The notes under the pieces are model-generated. The model was not told where the DNA came from and did no database searches. It was given only the letters and a program-made list of their open reading frames with translations. Made by a program: the position numbers and the translations under genes. A stretch of DNA of 64,000 bases, from contig JADJSH010000012.1 in NCBI GenBank assembly GCA_016711805.1, forward strand, positions 84,975 to 148,974, in the 5' to 3' direction. The DNA comes from Bacteroidota bacterium. GTDB lineage: Bacteria > Bacteroidota > Bacteroidia > B-17B0 > Aurantibacillaceae. Below, piece by piece: positions 24,822 through 34,271 of this stretch (positions are counted from its first letter, which is position 1; every line of letters begins with the position of its first letter).

Positions 24822-27752
24822 TTGAATAAACTATACAGATATACATTTCTCAAATTTTTACTTGTTCTGATATTTGGTTGCCAGACTTATATTTCTTTAT
24901 CGCAAACTCCATATTACTATAAAATAAACGAAGAAAATGGGTTGCCTTCCAGCGAAGTGTATCAAATTATTCAGGACGACTTTGGATATATTTGGATAGG
25001 TTGTGACGCTGGACTATATAGATACGATGGAATTCGTTTTAAATCTTATAGTTCTAAAAAACAAAATAGCAGAAGTATTTCGGGCTTAAAAATTGATAAA
25101 GATAAAAATTTATGGTGCCAAAATTTTTCCGGACAGATATATAGAGTAACTGCGGATTCATTAACTCTTGTGATTGATGCATCTAATAAAATATCTTCTT
25201 ATTCTCAATATGCGATTGATAAAGAACAACATATTTGGATTGCAAACATTAAAACAATTGAGTGTTATGATTTCATTGGAAAGAAATTGGCCTCATTTTC
25301 AAAGTTAAATCATGCAAAAGATACTATATGCTGGCAAGAAGTTGAAGTAAATACTCAAGGAAAAATTTATGTGACATCTCAAAAAAATGGTATCGGAGTA
25401 ATTTATAAATCAGGCTCGAAATACGATATTTCATTTCTAGATTCAACAACTACGGTTCAGCAGCGCGTTGCGCTTGACTCTTATGGTAATTCATTAATTG
25501 CTTTAACTGAAATTAATATTAAAAGGGAGTATATTATTTCTTTAGTTGTTGGTGAATCGGTGATTGAAAAAAACAGATTCTTGCCTTTTACAAAAGATGG
25601 TTTGATTTATAAAGTTTATAAAGATAATTTAAATCGTCATTGGTTGTGCACTTCTTCTGGAGTTGTAAAATTAAATAAGGATTTTAGATTAGATGAGGAA
25701 AGCAAATTCTTTTTTAACAACGATAAAATTTCCTGTATTTACCAAGATAAGGAAGGAAGTTTATGGATAAGCAGTTTGCAAAATGGAATTTATGTGATTC
25801 CTAATTATGAGTTAAGCTTATTCGATGAGCAAAGCTCTAATTTATCCGACCATAATATTACATCTTTATTAAAAACAGCTAAAAACGAATTGCTGGTTGG
25901 GACTTACACAGGTTCAATATACAAATTGAACGAGAATAATACATTTGAATTGTTTTCACAACAAAAAGAAATTGCTTATCGTACCGTGAAAAAAATGAAA
26001 GAATGGGGAGGTGGATTGTATGTTGCGCATGGACCATTATCGTTTTTTGGTCAAAAAAAGGAAACTGTTTTTGAGGTCTATAATTTCAGAGATTTTTGTT
26101 GGATAGGTGATTCCTTGTTTTTTGTGACATCTGGTATGTTTGGAGTTTTTCCAAAATTCCATTCTATTCCAAGTAGTTATATAGATAGGCGAGCTATTGC
26201 TTTTCATACTAGAGGTTGTAGAGCATTAACAATTGATAAAAAAACAAATACGATTTATTTTGCTTCAATTGATGGATTATTTAAATATTCGAATGGAAAA
26301 ACATCCGAAATTAAATTAAGCGGTAAGTCTATTTTTGCTAATAAGTTAATTTTTTTATTTGATCAATTATGGGTAGGATCAGTAAACGAAGGATTGTTTG
26401 TTTTACAAAAAGAGAAAATTTGGAAACACTACAACCATGAAAATTTGTTACATGGCGATGGTGTTAAAAGTTTTAAAATAGTCGGAGAAACTGTTTTTGT
26501 AGCAACGGAGCAAGGGCTGACTAAGATTAATTGTAAAACGCAGCAATCTGAATTTTTTGATTATTCAGATGGAATCGTATCAAAAGAAATAAATGATATT
26601 GAATATATAAATGAAACTCTAATTTTGGGAACAAATAAGGGGTTATTGAAATTACCATCTCAAATCACAAAAAATACAGTTTACCCAAATATTGAAATTA
26701 CATCTGTATTTGTAAATCAATTATTGATTAAGAAAGATGATAAGTTATTGAATTTAAATTATAATGAAAATAATATAGATATTGATTTTAATACTGCCTG
26801 TTTGAGGGCAAGAGGGAATTTTAAATACAAGTATCGTTTATTAGGGTTAGATGCAACTTGGCATTATAATTCAGGTATCAATAATCACATACAATATGCT
26901 TCTTTACCGAGTGGCGAATTTATTTTTGAAATTAGAGCCGTTAATGAAGATGGTTTAGAAAGTTTAAAAACAGAGCAAGTAAAATTTATCATCAAGAGTC
27001 CGTTTTGGCAACGCTGGTGGTTTTACGCTTTAATGGTGCTTTTGGGTTCGGGTGTGGTTGCTATTTTATTCATGATTCGAATCCGTTTTATTACTAGAAG
27101 AGCTGAGTTAAGAAACAAAGTCACTGCATCTCAGCTAACGGCTTTAAAATCTCAAATGAATCCACATTTCTTATTTAATACTTTAAATTCTTTACAAGAT
27201 TTAATATTAAAACACGATATTAAAAATTCTAATTACTATTTAAATAAATTTAGTTTGCTAATGAGGGAGATACTTGATATGTCGGGTAAAGACGAAGTTC
27301 CATTGTCTCGTGAAATTAAATTGTTAGATACTTATTTAGAATTAGAAAAGTTACGTTTTGGCGATGAGTTTAAATTTATAATTAAAGTCGACGATGAAAT
27401 AGATGTTGATCATTTACTTTTACCTCCTATGATTATTCAGCCTTTTATTGAAAATGCATTAAAACATGGATTGTTGCATAAGAAAGGAAATAAAAATTTA
27501 TTTATGGAGTTTAAGTTGATGCATGATGTGTTGATTTGTGAAATCACAGATAATGGAGTGGGGAGAAAGAAATCAGAAGAAATAAAGGCAAGGAATAGTA
27601 AGACTCATCAATCGTTTGCTACAGAAGCAACCGACAAGCGTATGGATTTATTGAATTCATTTAATGATAAGCATTATAGTTTTGAAATTATTGATTTGTA
27701 TGAAGATGGGAAACCATTAGGAACAAAAGTCATTATTTCTATTCCTGTTTAA
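24822..27752 (+). CDS. Propeller-type sensor histidine kinase (Reg_prop, Y_Y_Y, LytS-like)
   Basis: This 976-residue sensor starts with TTG at 24822. A signal peptide precedes an extracytoplasmic region of two-component propeller repeats (such as IIQDDFGYIWIGCDAGLYRY, and DKEGSLWISSLQNGIYV), then a Y_Y_Y-type domain (KYKYRLLGLDATW), a transmembrane helix near residues 732-753, and a LytS-type kinase core. The phosphoacceptor is H782 in QMNPHFLFNTLNS; the ATP site includes QPFIENALKHG and ITDNGVG. Its likely partner is the LytTR regulator at 28673, separated by one gene. No receiver or AraC domain is fused. Confidence 0.93.
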   Translation: MNKLYRYTFLKFLLVLIFGCQTYISLSQTPYYYKINEENGLPSSEVYQIIQDDFGYIWIGCDAGLYRYDGIRFKSYSSKKQNSRSISGLKIDKDKNLWCQNFSGQIYRVTADSLTLVIDASNKISSYSQYAIDKEQHIWIANIKTIECYDFIGKKLASFSKLNHAKDTICWQEVEVNTQGKIYVTSQKNGIGVIYKSGSKYDISFLDSTTTVQQRVALDSYGNSLIALTEINIKREYIISLVVGESVIEKNRFLPFTKDGLIYKVYKDNLNRHWLCTSSGVVKLNKDFRLDEESKFFFNNDKISCIYQDKEGSLWISSLQNGIYVIPNYELSLFDEQSSNLSDHNITSLLKTAKNELLVGTYTGSIYKLNENNTFELFSQQKEIAYRTVKKMKEWGGGLYVAHGPLSFFGQKKETVFEVYNFRDFCWIGDSLFFVTSGMFGVFPKFHSIPSSYIDRRAIAFHTRGCRALTIDKKTNTIYFASIDGLFKYSNGKTSEIKLSGKSIFANKLIFLFDQLWVGSVNEGLFVLQKEKIWKHYNHENLLHGDGVKSFKIVGETVFVATEQGLTKINCKTQQSEFFDYSDGIVSKEINDIEYINETLILGTNKGLLKLPSQITKNTVYPNIEITSVFVNQLLIKKDDKLLNLNYNENNIDIDFNTACLRARGNFKYKYRLLGLDATWHYNSGINNHIQYASLPSGEFIFEIRAVNEDGLESLKTEQVKFIIKSPFWQRWWFYALMVLLGSGVVAILFMIRIRFITRRAELRNKVTASQLTALKSQMNPHFLFNTLNSLQDLILKHDIKNSNYYLNKFSLLMREILDMSGKDEVPLSREIKLLDTYLELEKLRFGDEFKFIIKVDDEIDVDHLLLPPMIIQPFIENALKHGLLHKKGNKNLFMEFKLMHDVLICEITDNGVGRKKSEEIKARNSKTHQSFATEATDKRMDLLNSFNDKHYSFEIIDLYEDGKPLGTKVIISIPV

Positions 27753-27814
27753 CGGTTGATGAATTAATTCATACAGTTCATGCATTCATGCTAATATATG
27801 TTTTATATATGACA

Positions 27815-27822
27815 TAGGTTTG
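27815..27822 (+). promoter_or_regulatory. Possible -7 box for the gene at 27848
   Basis: TAGGTTTG fits TAnnTTTG and lies 25 bases before the ATG at 27848. The match is short. Confidence 0.35.
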
Positions 27823-27847
27823 TTTCATAATCTATAAAACAAATCTT

Positions 27848-28653
27848 ATGATCAAAATTAAAACATTAGCAACAACGGTATTATGTTTATCTGCTATAAT
27901 GAATTCCTCAAACATTCATGCTCAAACTTTTGAATGTGAAGGAAAAAAAATTGTGGCTGAAGGAAAAAAAATAGTCGAATATAAAGAATCTAGCGGCAAA
28001 GGGTTAAGTGCATTTGTAGCAATCCGCCAGGATTCTATTATTTATACAAGTATCAAAACAAATCCAGACGAATCATTATATATGATTCAAAAATTTCATT
28101 TTTTTATTGGCGACGTTTTGTTTACTGATATGATGGTTCAAAGAGCATTTTATCCTAAAAAAGTTGAGGAAAAAACAATTAGCGTTGTTTCCTTGTATGC
28201 TTTTGGTAACCAACAATTAGATTGGTATGAGGAAATGCTTTGTGGGTTAAAAAAGTTTGGACTGTACAGAAAACAAGGATTGGAATTATTTTTTGATAAT
28301 GATGCGGATGCTAAAGAATTTTTTACTAAAATCAAAGCAATTTATGCTACTTTGCCTCCTAAAGAAACGACAACTGGCAGCAATAGTGTCAAAAAACGGA
28401 TGATAAAAGTGCGACATCTAATTATGTTACTGTGTTTAACGACATGGGAAAAGATATGTATGTTAAAAAAGATATGGACCCAATGGTGTACACTATTGCT
28501 CCTAATGCCTCTCACACATTTACTTGTAAATTAGGTGAAAAAGTATCTTGGTGCGAAAAAAATTCTACAACATTAAGAGGTACCTTATTTACGATTTCAG
28601 ATCAAATGATTAAGGACAAAACAATTAAACTTTCTTCAGGTACAAAAAAATAG
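27848..28653 (+). CDS. Secreted protein of unknown function, frameshifted at 28391-28396
   Basis: The first frame (from 27848) has a signal peptide ending near NIHAQTFEC. It reads sensibly to ETTTGSNSVKK and then becomes a string of Leu, Trp and Cys residues. The continuing frame, TDDKSATSNYVTVFNDMGKD onward to the stop at 28653, is low in stop codons and plausible. The switch is at the A6 run 28391-28396; one extra A would give a single 268-residue protein. This would be a secreted protein of unknown function between a sensor kinase and its regulator. The frameshift may be an assembly error. Confidence 0.65.
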
Positions 28654-28672
28654 TTTAATTTTGTTATAACAG

Positions 28673-29434
28673 GTGAATACAATTAATGCCATAATTATTG
28701 ATGATGAAGAAAGAGCCAGAAATACTCTTTCTTCATTGTTATTAAATTATTGCCCCGAAATAAATGTTTTAGCAACTTGCTCTAATGTTCCTGATGGTGT
28801 TTTAGCAATTAATAAACATAAGCCAGATGTTGTATTCCTAGATATAGAAATGCCCGATTATAATGGTTTTGAATTATTAGGCTTTTTTAGAGAAATTGAT
28901 TTCGATATTATTTTTGTAACAGCTTACAGCGAATATGCCATCAAAGCTTTCGAAATTTCGGCCGTTGATTATATTTTGAAACCAATTGATATTGATCAAT
29001 TAAAAAATTCCGTTGAAAAACTGAAACAAAAAAAACTGCACTCTCAAATGCAGGAGCAAATAGAGTTGCTTAAAGAATCTTATAAGGGTGATGATATTCG
29101 TAAAATAGCACTCTCTATGAGCAACGGCCTTACCTTTGTTGAAGTTGCAGATATTGTTTTATTAGAAGCGGATGGTGCTTACACAACCTTTTATTTAAAA
29201 GACGGACAAAAGATTTTGGTGAGTAAAAAATTGAAATTTTACGAAGATATTTTATCTAATCGTTCGTTCTTTTTTAGGACACATCGTTCATACTTTATTA
29301 ATGTCAATTTCATTAAAAAATACAGCCGTAGCGAGAATGCTATCCTCATGGATAATGGAACTTCTATTAATATTTCTCGCGACAGAAAACAAGAGTTTGA
29401 AACTCTTTTAAAGGAACTTCGTGTTTCTATCTAA
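28673..29434 (+). CDS. LytTR-type response regulator
   Basis: This 253-residue protein starts with GTG at 28673. The N-terminal receiver has IIDDEERARN and the phospho-acceptor D57 in VFLDIEMPDYNG, with TAYSEYAIKAFE and VDYILKPI in place. The C-terminal LytTR DNA-binding domain spans about residues 145-250 (FFRTHRSYFINVNFIKKY). It should be phosphorylated by the LytS-like propeller kinase at 24822. Targets are unknown; the surface proteins on either side are the natural first candidates. Confidence 0.93.
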   Translation: MNTINAIIIDDEERARNTLSSLLLNYCPEINVLATCSNVPDGVLAINKHKPDVVFLDIEMPDYNGFELLGFFREIDFDIIFVTAYSEYAIKAFEISAVDYILKPIDIDQLKNSVEKLKQKKLHSQMQEQIELLKESYKGDDIRKIALSMSNGLTFVEVADIVLLEADGAYTTFYLKDGQKILVSKKLKFYEDILSNRSFFFRTHRSYFINVNFIKKYSRSENAILMDNGTSINISRDRKQEFETLLKELRVSI

Positions 29435-29524
29435 TTGCAGTTCATGAACTAAATTTTACGGTTCGTGAACTTCAGATCTTCCAAAATCAATTAATTAGTG
29501 ATTTTCGTGTAAAATTTAAATTAC

Positions 29525-32500
29525 ATGAAAAAACTATTATTATTTATTGCAGTTATTAATTTATTTCAAGCAAAATCGCAATCTGCGCAATTTGCATGGA
29601 TAAAAGGTTCATCAGCTAATTATCAGTATGGTGTATATGGCACCCAAGGAGTTTCAAATGCAACAAATTTGCCCGGTTTTAGAAGTGATCATGTATCATG
29701 GACAAATAATACAGGTTCATTGTGGATGTTCGGTGGAACAGGTTATGCTGTTTCTGGAGCTGCAGGACAATTAAATGATTTATGGAAATACAATGTTAGT
29801 CTGAATGAATGGACTTGGATGAAAGGTCCCAGCACAATAAATCAAATTGGAGCATATGGTACTAAAGGTATTAGTTCGGCGACGACTACTCCTGGTTCAA
29901 GATATTCAAGTGCTACTTGGATAGATAATTCTGGAAACCTTTGGTTATTTGGTGGGAATGGACGTGCAACAACGGCAACTACTGGTTATTTAAATGATTT
30001 GTGGAAGTTTGATGTAACTACAAATGAGTGGACGTGGATGTCTGGTTCGAATGCAATAAATCAAGTTGGTACTTATGGTACGAAAGGTGTTCCTACCGCA
30101 TCAACTATTCCTGGAGGAAGATATGATGCTGTAACATGGATTGATAATTCTGGAAACTTGTGGTTACATGGAGGAAATGGATTAGCTACGACGGGATCGG
30201 GTGGTTTGTTGAACGATTTATGGAAATATAATGTACTAACAAATCAATGGACTTGGGTTTCTGGTGGTAATGCAATTAATAGTGTTGGCACTTATGGTAC
30301 TAAAGGAACTTCAGGGCCTTCTAATGTACCAGGTGGAAGATCTGGAGCTAAAGGTTTTAAAGATAGTAATGGTGACCTTTGGATATATGGTGGAAATGGT
30401 ATTCCTGCATCAATTGGTGTAGGAATGTTGTGTGATTTGTGGAAGTATAGTTTTACAAATAATCAATGGACATGGATGAGTGGAACGAGTATTGGCGGAT
30501 CAGTAGGAGTATATGGCTCAAAGGGATTTCCTTCTGCATCTAACTACCCCGGTGGTCGAATGAACATGACTAGTTGGGTAGATTCTCAAAATAATTTTTG
30601 GTTGTACGGTGGTTATGGCGCTGGTTCTGTAGCTGGTAATGGAGCCTTAAATGATTTATGGATGTATAATACTTTAAATAATACTTGGGTTTGGACATCT
30701 GGTGCTAATTCAACTGGTCAGGTTGCTGTTTACGGAACACAAGGTGTTTCATCGGCAACTAATACTCCTGGTGGCAGATATAAATCAAGTTCATGGACAG
30801 ATAATGCAGGAGCATTTTGGCTTTATGGTGGAACTGTTGTTGGAGGTGAAAGAAGTGATTTATGGAAAATAGATGTTTGTCTTGCACCTGCATCTCCATC
30901 GGCAGCATCACAAACAATATGTGTTGGAAGTTCAGGAACTTTAACAGCTACTGGAAATGCAAATTTAGGTTGGTATTCTGGAGCTACTGGAGGCACATAT
31001 TTAGGAAGTGGAAGCGTATATGTTACACCTACTTTAACTTCTAGTGCAACTTATTATGTGCAAGATAGTTCATGTGCTCAAAGTTTAAGAACACCTATAG
31101 TAGTTACGGCAACTCAGCCTACGATTACTATTGCAGGAACGAACACAGTATGTTCCAATTCATCAGCAACCTTAACCGCATCAGGAGCTTCAACTTATAC
31201 ATGGAGTACTTCTCAAGTTACAAACACGATATCTGTGGCACCAACATCTACAACTATATACACGGTTACTGGTACTGATGCATTTGGTTGCATCAGTACT
31301 AAAACTAAAACATTAACAACTATTGCATTACCTGCAGTTGCTATTGCCGGTTCGGGTTCAGTCTGCGCTGGTTCAGGATTATTTTTAACTGCATCGGGCG
31401 CAAATACTTATACTTGGAATACTGGTTCTACCGCTACTAGTATTTTAGCGGCTCCAGCTTCATCTTTTGTTTATACAGTAACAGGAAGAACAACTTCAAC
31501 AGGATGTGTGAAAACACAAACAGCTTTAGTAACTGTGCAGCAAGTTACTGCAACTATTACTGGTAACTTTTCTGTATGTTTAGGAAGTACTTCAGTGTTA
31601 ACTGCCAGTGGAGCCAATTCTTATACCTGGACATCAAACGTTATAGGTGCTGCTTACGGACCAACGGTTACTGCTTTCCCAAGCGCTTCTTTTAATTATT
31701 CCTTAACAGCTAAAGATTTGCAAGGTTGTACAAAAACACAAACGTTTGTTGTATCACCCCTTGCAAATCCAACCGTTAGTATCATTGTTCCTGCCACTCA
31801 GTGCGCTGGAACAAATATCACATTAACAGGTGCAGGCGCAAGCACTTATACTTGGCAACCAGGAAACATTGTAGGTACAACAGCGGTGGTTTCTCCAACC
31901 ACAAATATGTCTTATTCAGTAACGGGTTCGGCTGCTAATACTTGCACAAATTCAACATCTGCATTCATATCTGTAAATGCAAAACCTAATATTAGTATAG
32001 TATCTACGCCAAGTGTTATATGTGCTGGTGCTTCGGTAAATTTATCGGGAGCCGGTGGAATTACCAATGGATATACTTGGAGCACAGGAGCTACTACTTT
32101 TTCAACTTTAGTATCGCCTTCGGTAACTACTACCTACAGTTTAATCGGAACGGCTGTAAATACTTGCACAAACTCTGCGGTGAAAACAATTACTGTAAAT
32201 CCGTTACCAACATTAACCGTTACTGGTAATAATGTATTATGCGCAGGTAATTCAACAACTTTAACTGCTAGTGGCGCCAATACTTATACATGGAGCGCAG
32301 GATTCTTGGTTCCAACAATTGGTGTTACTCCATTATCGTCTACAAATTACTCTGTTATAGGTAAGGATGCAAATAACTGCACTAATACTACGACTTATTC
32401 TGTGACAGTTAATGCTTTGCCTGTTGTAATTGCAAATGCTACAACTTCGTCTGTTTGTATTGGATCTAATGTTACATTAACTGGAGCAGGAGCTTCAACT

Positions 32501-33094
32501 TATACTTGGACAAATGGGGTTATTGATGGGGTTTCATTTACTCCATCTACTACTGCTTCTTATACAGTTTCTGGAACAGATTTGAATGGTTGTGTTAATT
32601 CTGCACCACTATTAGTTACTGTAAATAATTTACCAAATGTAACAGCTAATAGTACAAGCACTTTAGCTTGTCTTGGCGATAATCTTGTTTTAACTGGCGG
32701 AGGTGCATCAACGTATACATGGACAGGGAGTGTTTTAGACGGAACACCATTTATTGCTGCTGCTTCAGATTCATATACCGTAACTGGAGTTGATGCTAAT
32801 GGTTGCATCAATACAGCGACAGTTTCAATTTCCGTTAATATTTGTACAGGAATACAGCAATTAACTGCTAATTCAAATTCAGTGTTAGTATTTCCAAATC
32901 CTAATAATGGGGAGTTTACAATTCAATCTCATATAGCAGATGTTATAAATGTAACTAACGAGTTAGGTCAAGTAGTTGAAGCATTTGAATTAACTCAACA
33001 AAATAATTTCTCTTATAGAGTGAACCATTTACAAAACGGAATTTATTTCTTAGTTGGTAAAACAATTAAACAAAAAGTAATTGTGAGTAAATAG
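29525..33094 (+). CDS. Large T9SS-exported Kelch / Ig-like repeat surface protein
   Basis: This 1189-residue protein has a signal peptide followed by six Kelch-like repeats of ~66 residues, each with GxYGTKGxxxATxxPGxR and LWxxGGxG patterns, ending near residue 455. An Ig-like domain comes next, then eight tandem ~72-residue repeats of the form CAG/LTASGANTYTW ... YTVTGTDAxGC. The C-terminus (VLVFPNPNNGEFTIQ ... KVIVSK) is a T9SS sorting domain. It is a candidate adhesin or carbohydrate-binding surface protein. Repeats are imperfect and show no sign of phase-variable identity. It has its own terminator. Confidence 0.9.
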   Translation: MKKLLLFIAVINLFQAKSQSAQFAWIKGSSANYQYGVYGTQGVSNATNLPGFRSDHVSWTNNTGSLWMFGGTGYAVSGAAGQLNDLWKYNVSLNEWTWMKGPSTINQIGAYGTKGISSATTTPGSRYSSATWIDNSGNLWLFGGNGRATTATTGYLNDLWKFDVTTNEWTWMSGSNAINQVGTYGTKGVPTASTIPGGRYDAVTWIDNSGNLWLHGGNGLATTGSGGLLNDLWKYNVLTNQWTWVSGGNAINSVGTYGTKGTSGPSNVPGGRSGAKGFKDSNGDLWIYGGNGIPASIGVGMLCDLWKYSFTNNQWTWMSGTSIGGSVGVYGSKGFPSASNYPGGRMNMTSWVDSQNNFWLYGGYGAGSVAGNGALNDLWMYNTLNNTWVWTSGANSTGQVAVYGTQGVSSATNTPGGRYKSSSWTDNAGAFWLYGGTVVGGERSDLWKIDVCLAPASPSAASQTICVGSSGTLTATGNANLGWYSGATGGTYLGSGSVYVTPTLTSSATYYVQDSSCAQSLRTPIVVTATQPTITIAGTNTVCSNSSATLTASGASTYTWSTSQVTNTISVAPTSTTIYTVTGTDAFGCISTKTKTLTTIALPAVAIAGSGSVCAGSGLFLTASGANTYTWNTGSTATSILAAPASSFVYTVTGRTTSTGCVKTQTALVTVQQVTATITGNFSVCLGSTSVLTASGANSYTWTSNVIGAAYGPTVTAFPSASFNYSLTAKDLQGCTKTQTFVVSPLANPTVSIIVPATQCAGTNITLTGAGASTYTWQPGNIVGTTAVVSPTTNMSYSVTGSAANTCTNSTSAFISVNAKPNISIVSTPSVICAGASVNLSGAGGITNGYTWSTGATTFSTLVSPSVTTTYSLIGTAVNTCTNSAVKTITVNPLPTLTVTGNNVLCAGNSTTLTASGANTYTWSAGFLVPTIGVTPLSSTNYSVIGKDANNCTNTTTYSVTVNALPVVIANATTSSVCIGSNVTLTGAGASTYTWTNGVIDGVSFTPSTTASYTVSGTDLNGCVNSAPLLVTVNNLPNVTANSTSTLACLGDNLVLTGGGASTYTWTGSVLDGTPFIAAASDSYTVTGVDANGCINTATVSISVNICTGIQQLTANSNSVLVFPNPNNGEFTIQSHIADVINVTNELGQVVEAFELTQQNNFSYRVNHLQNGIYFLVGKTIKQKVIVSK

Positions 33095-33112
33095 TATATT
33101 ATGTTTTTTCCA

Positions 33113-33150
33113 AAAAAGCCTCTTTGAAAATAAGAGGCTTTTTGTTTTTA
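33113..33150 (+). terminator. Rho-independent terminator after the Kelch protein
   Basis: The stem AAAAAGCCTCTT (33113-33124) pairs with AAGAGGCTTTTT (33132-33143) and is followed by GTTTTTAT. It is strong. Confidence 0.9.
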
Positions 33151-33278
33151 TAAACTCAAACTGGCCATTAATAAACTCAAATGTGCTATTCGTAAAATGA
33201 ACTGATAATTTTAGTATTTAAGGTCTAATTTAGTAAAAGACTTATCTGATTTAATAATTTGTATCTAGTTCTGTATTT

Positions 33279-33518
33279 ATGAGTCAGAAAACGATAAATA
33301 GCCACATTATAAAGATTTCACATCCTCTGAATGATCATGTGAATTCATCAGTCAGTAAAATAAATATTTTCTTAACTGATTTGCAAGGACAGATTATTAT
33401 AGAACAACAAAATGTTAATTGGATCGATATCTCTAATCAACCTAAAGGTTTTTATATTGCTTTTTTAACAGATTTACAAGGAGGTTTAATTAAGAAAATT
33501 AGAGTCATTAAAGAGTAA
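33279..33518 (+). CDS. Free-standing T9SS-sorting-domain-like small protein
   Basis: This 79-residue protein closely resembles a type A T9SS C-terminal sorting domain: KINIFLTDLQGQIIIEQQNV, then IDISNQPKGFYIAFL and a final KIRVIKE. The preceding part resembles a degraded PNP strand (KISHPLNDHVNSSVS). It has no signal peptide and no cargo. A stop codon in the same frame lies 24 bases upstream of its ATG, and terminators bound it on both sides. Either it is a stand-alone relic or a cytosolic protein of this fold. The translated reading is clear; the function is unknown. Confidence 0.6.
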   Translation: MSQKTINSHIIKISHPLNDHVNSSVSKINIFLTDLQGQIIIEQQNVNWIDISNQPKGFYIAFLTDLQGGLIKKIRVIKE

Positions 33519-33553
33519 ATTATAGTACTTTTTTTCATGTGGTGCTATAATTT

Positions 33554-33584
33554 AAGCCTCTCGCTAGTTGAGAGGCTTTTTTTT
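33554..33584 (+). terminator. Rho-independent terminator
   Basis: The stem AAGCCTCTC (33554-33562) pairs with GAGAGGCTT and is followed by T8. It ends the sorting-domain-like transcript. Confidence 0.9.
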
Positions 33585-33666
33585 GTGGTAAAAAGTTCAA
33601 ATCTCGCTTAACTATTTAGCGTTTTAATTGTTAAGTTTATATGTTGAAATTTTATAAAATATAATT

Positions 33667-33984
33667 ATGGTACAATTAAGCACAGATACAGATTTTGAAT
33701 CTCTATTAAAAGATAATAATAAAGTGATTGTTAAATATTTTGCCGATTGGTGTGGCTCATGTAAATTATTTGCCCCAAAATACAAACGTCATTCAAACGA
33801 TGAATCTAATTCAGATATTTTATTTTTAGAAGTAAATGCCGAAGAAAATGAAAAAGCACGTAAACTAGGTGGAGTTGATAATCTGCCCTATTTAGCAAGT
33901 TTTAAAAATGGCGTTTTATTAGAAGGCACCGCTACTAGTAAGGAAGAGTATTTACAAAAAATGATAGATGATTTAAGAAAGTAA
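33667..33984 (+). CDS. Thioredoxin-family protein
   Basis: This 105-residue protein has the thioredoxin fold with active-site motif WCGSC (Cys29 and Cys32 in YFADWCGSCKLFAP) and the conserved cis-proline in DNLPYLASF. It is cytosolic, with no signal peptide. It is two bases ahead of a small gene, a pair commonly seen in Bacteroidota alongside a peroxiredoxin, although none is in this window. It probably keeps a peroxide-scavenging or other thiol partner reduced. Confidence 0.9.
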   Translation: MVQLSTDTDFESLLKDNNKVIVKYFADWCGSCKLFAPKYKRHSNDESNSDILFLEVNAEENEKARKLGGVDNLPYLASFKNGVLLEGTATSKEEYLQKMIDDLRK

Positions 33985-33986
33985 TT

Positions 33987-34226
33987 ATGCAAATACCAGT
34001 TATCAAAAAATTAGTAGAGCAATATTCCTTAGCTCAACTCCAATCTGCTGAAGAAGCGATGATGGAAGAACAAAAACCAGCAATTGACGTAGAAGGTAAA
34101 GATGAAGGTGAATGTTTAACTCATGTCCTTGCCTCTATTTACATTAAAGAGAAGATGGAACAAGGCACTGCTTTTAATCAAGCATTAAGAGATTTTAGCC
34201 AAAGAGTTAGAAAAAGTATTAGTTAG
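33987..34226 (+). CDS. Small conserved DUF6952-like protein
   Basis: This 79-residue protein (starting MQIPVIKKLVEQYSLAQLQS, ending in a basic tail) has a predicted helical fold, no signal peptide, and one Cys. Such small proteins recur directly after thioredoxin genes in Bacteroidota. It begins two bases after the thioredoxin stop and is probably cotranslated. Function unknown; a redox-associated role is inferred from position only. The family number is from memory. Confidence 0.7.
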   Translation: MQIPVIKKLVEQYSLAQLQSAEEAMMEEQKPAIDVEGKDEGECLTHVLASIYIKEKMEQGTAFNQALRDFSQRVRKSIS

Positions 34227-34271
34227 TCTTTTGGCTATTTTCATTTCGGGCAAAGTCGAGAAGAAATAATT

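Noticed and set aside
28391..28396. Programmed -1 frameshift in the secreted protein gene
   Set aside because: The base before the A6 run is C, so the X-XXY-YYZ slippery pattern is not satisfied. An extra or missing A explains the break.
29525..33094. CRISPR-like array in the Kelch gene
   Set aside because: The repeats are in frame, of ~200 and ~216 bases, and encode protein domains.
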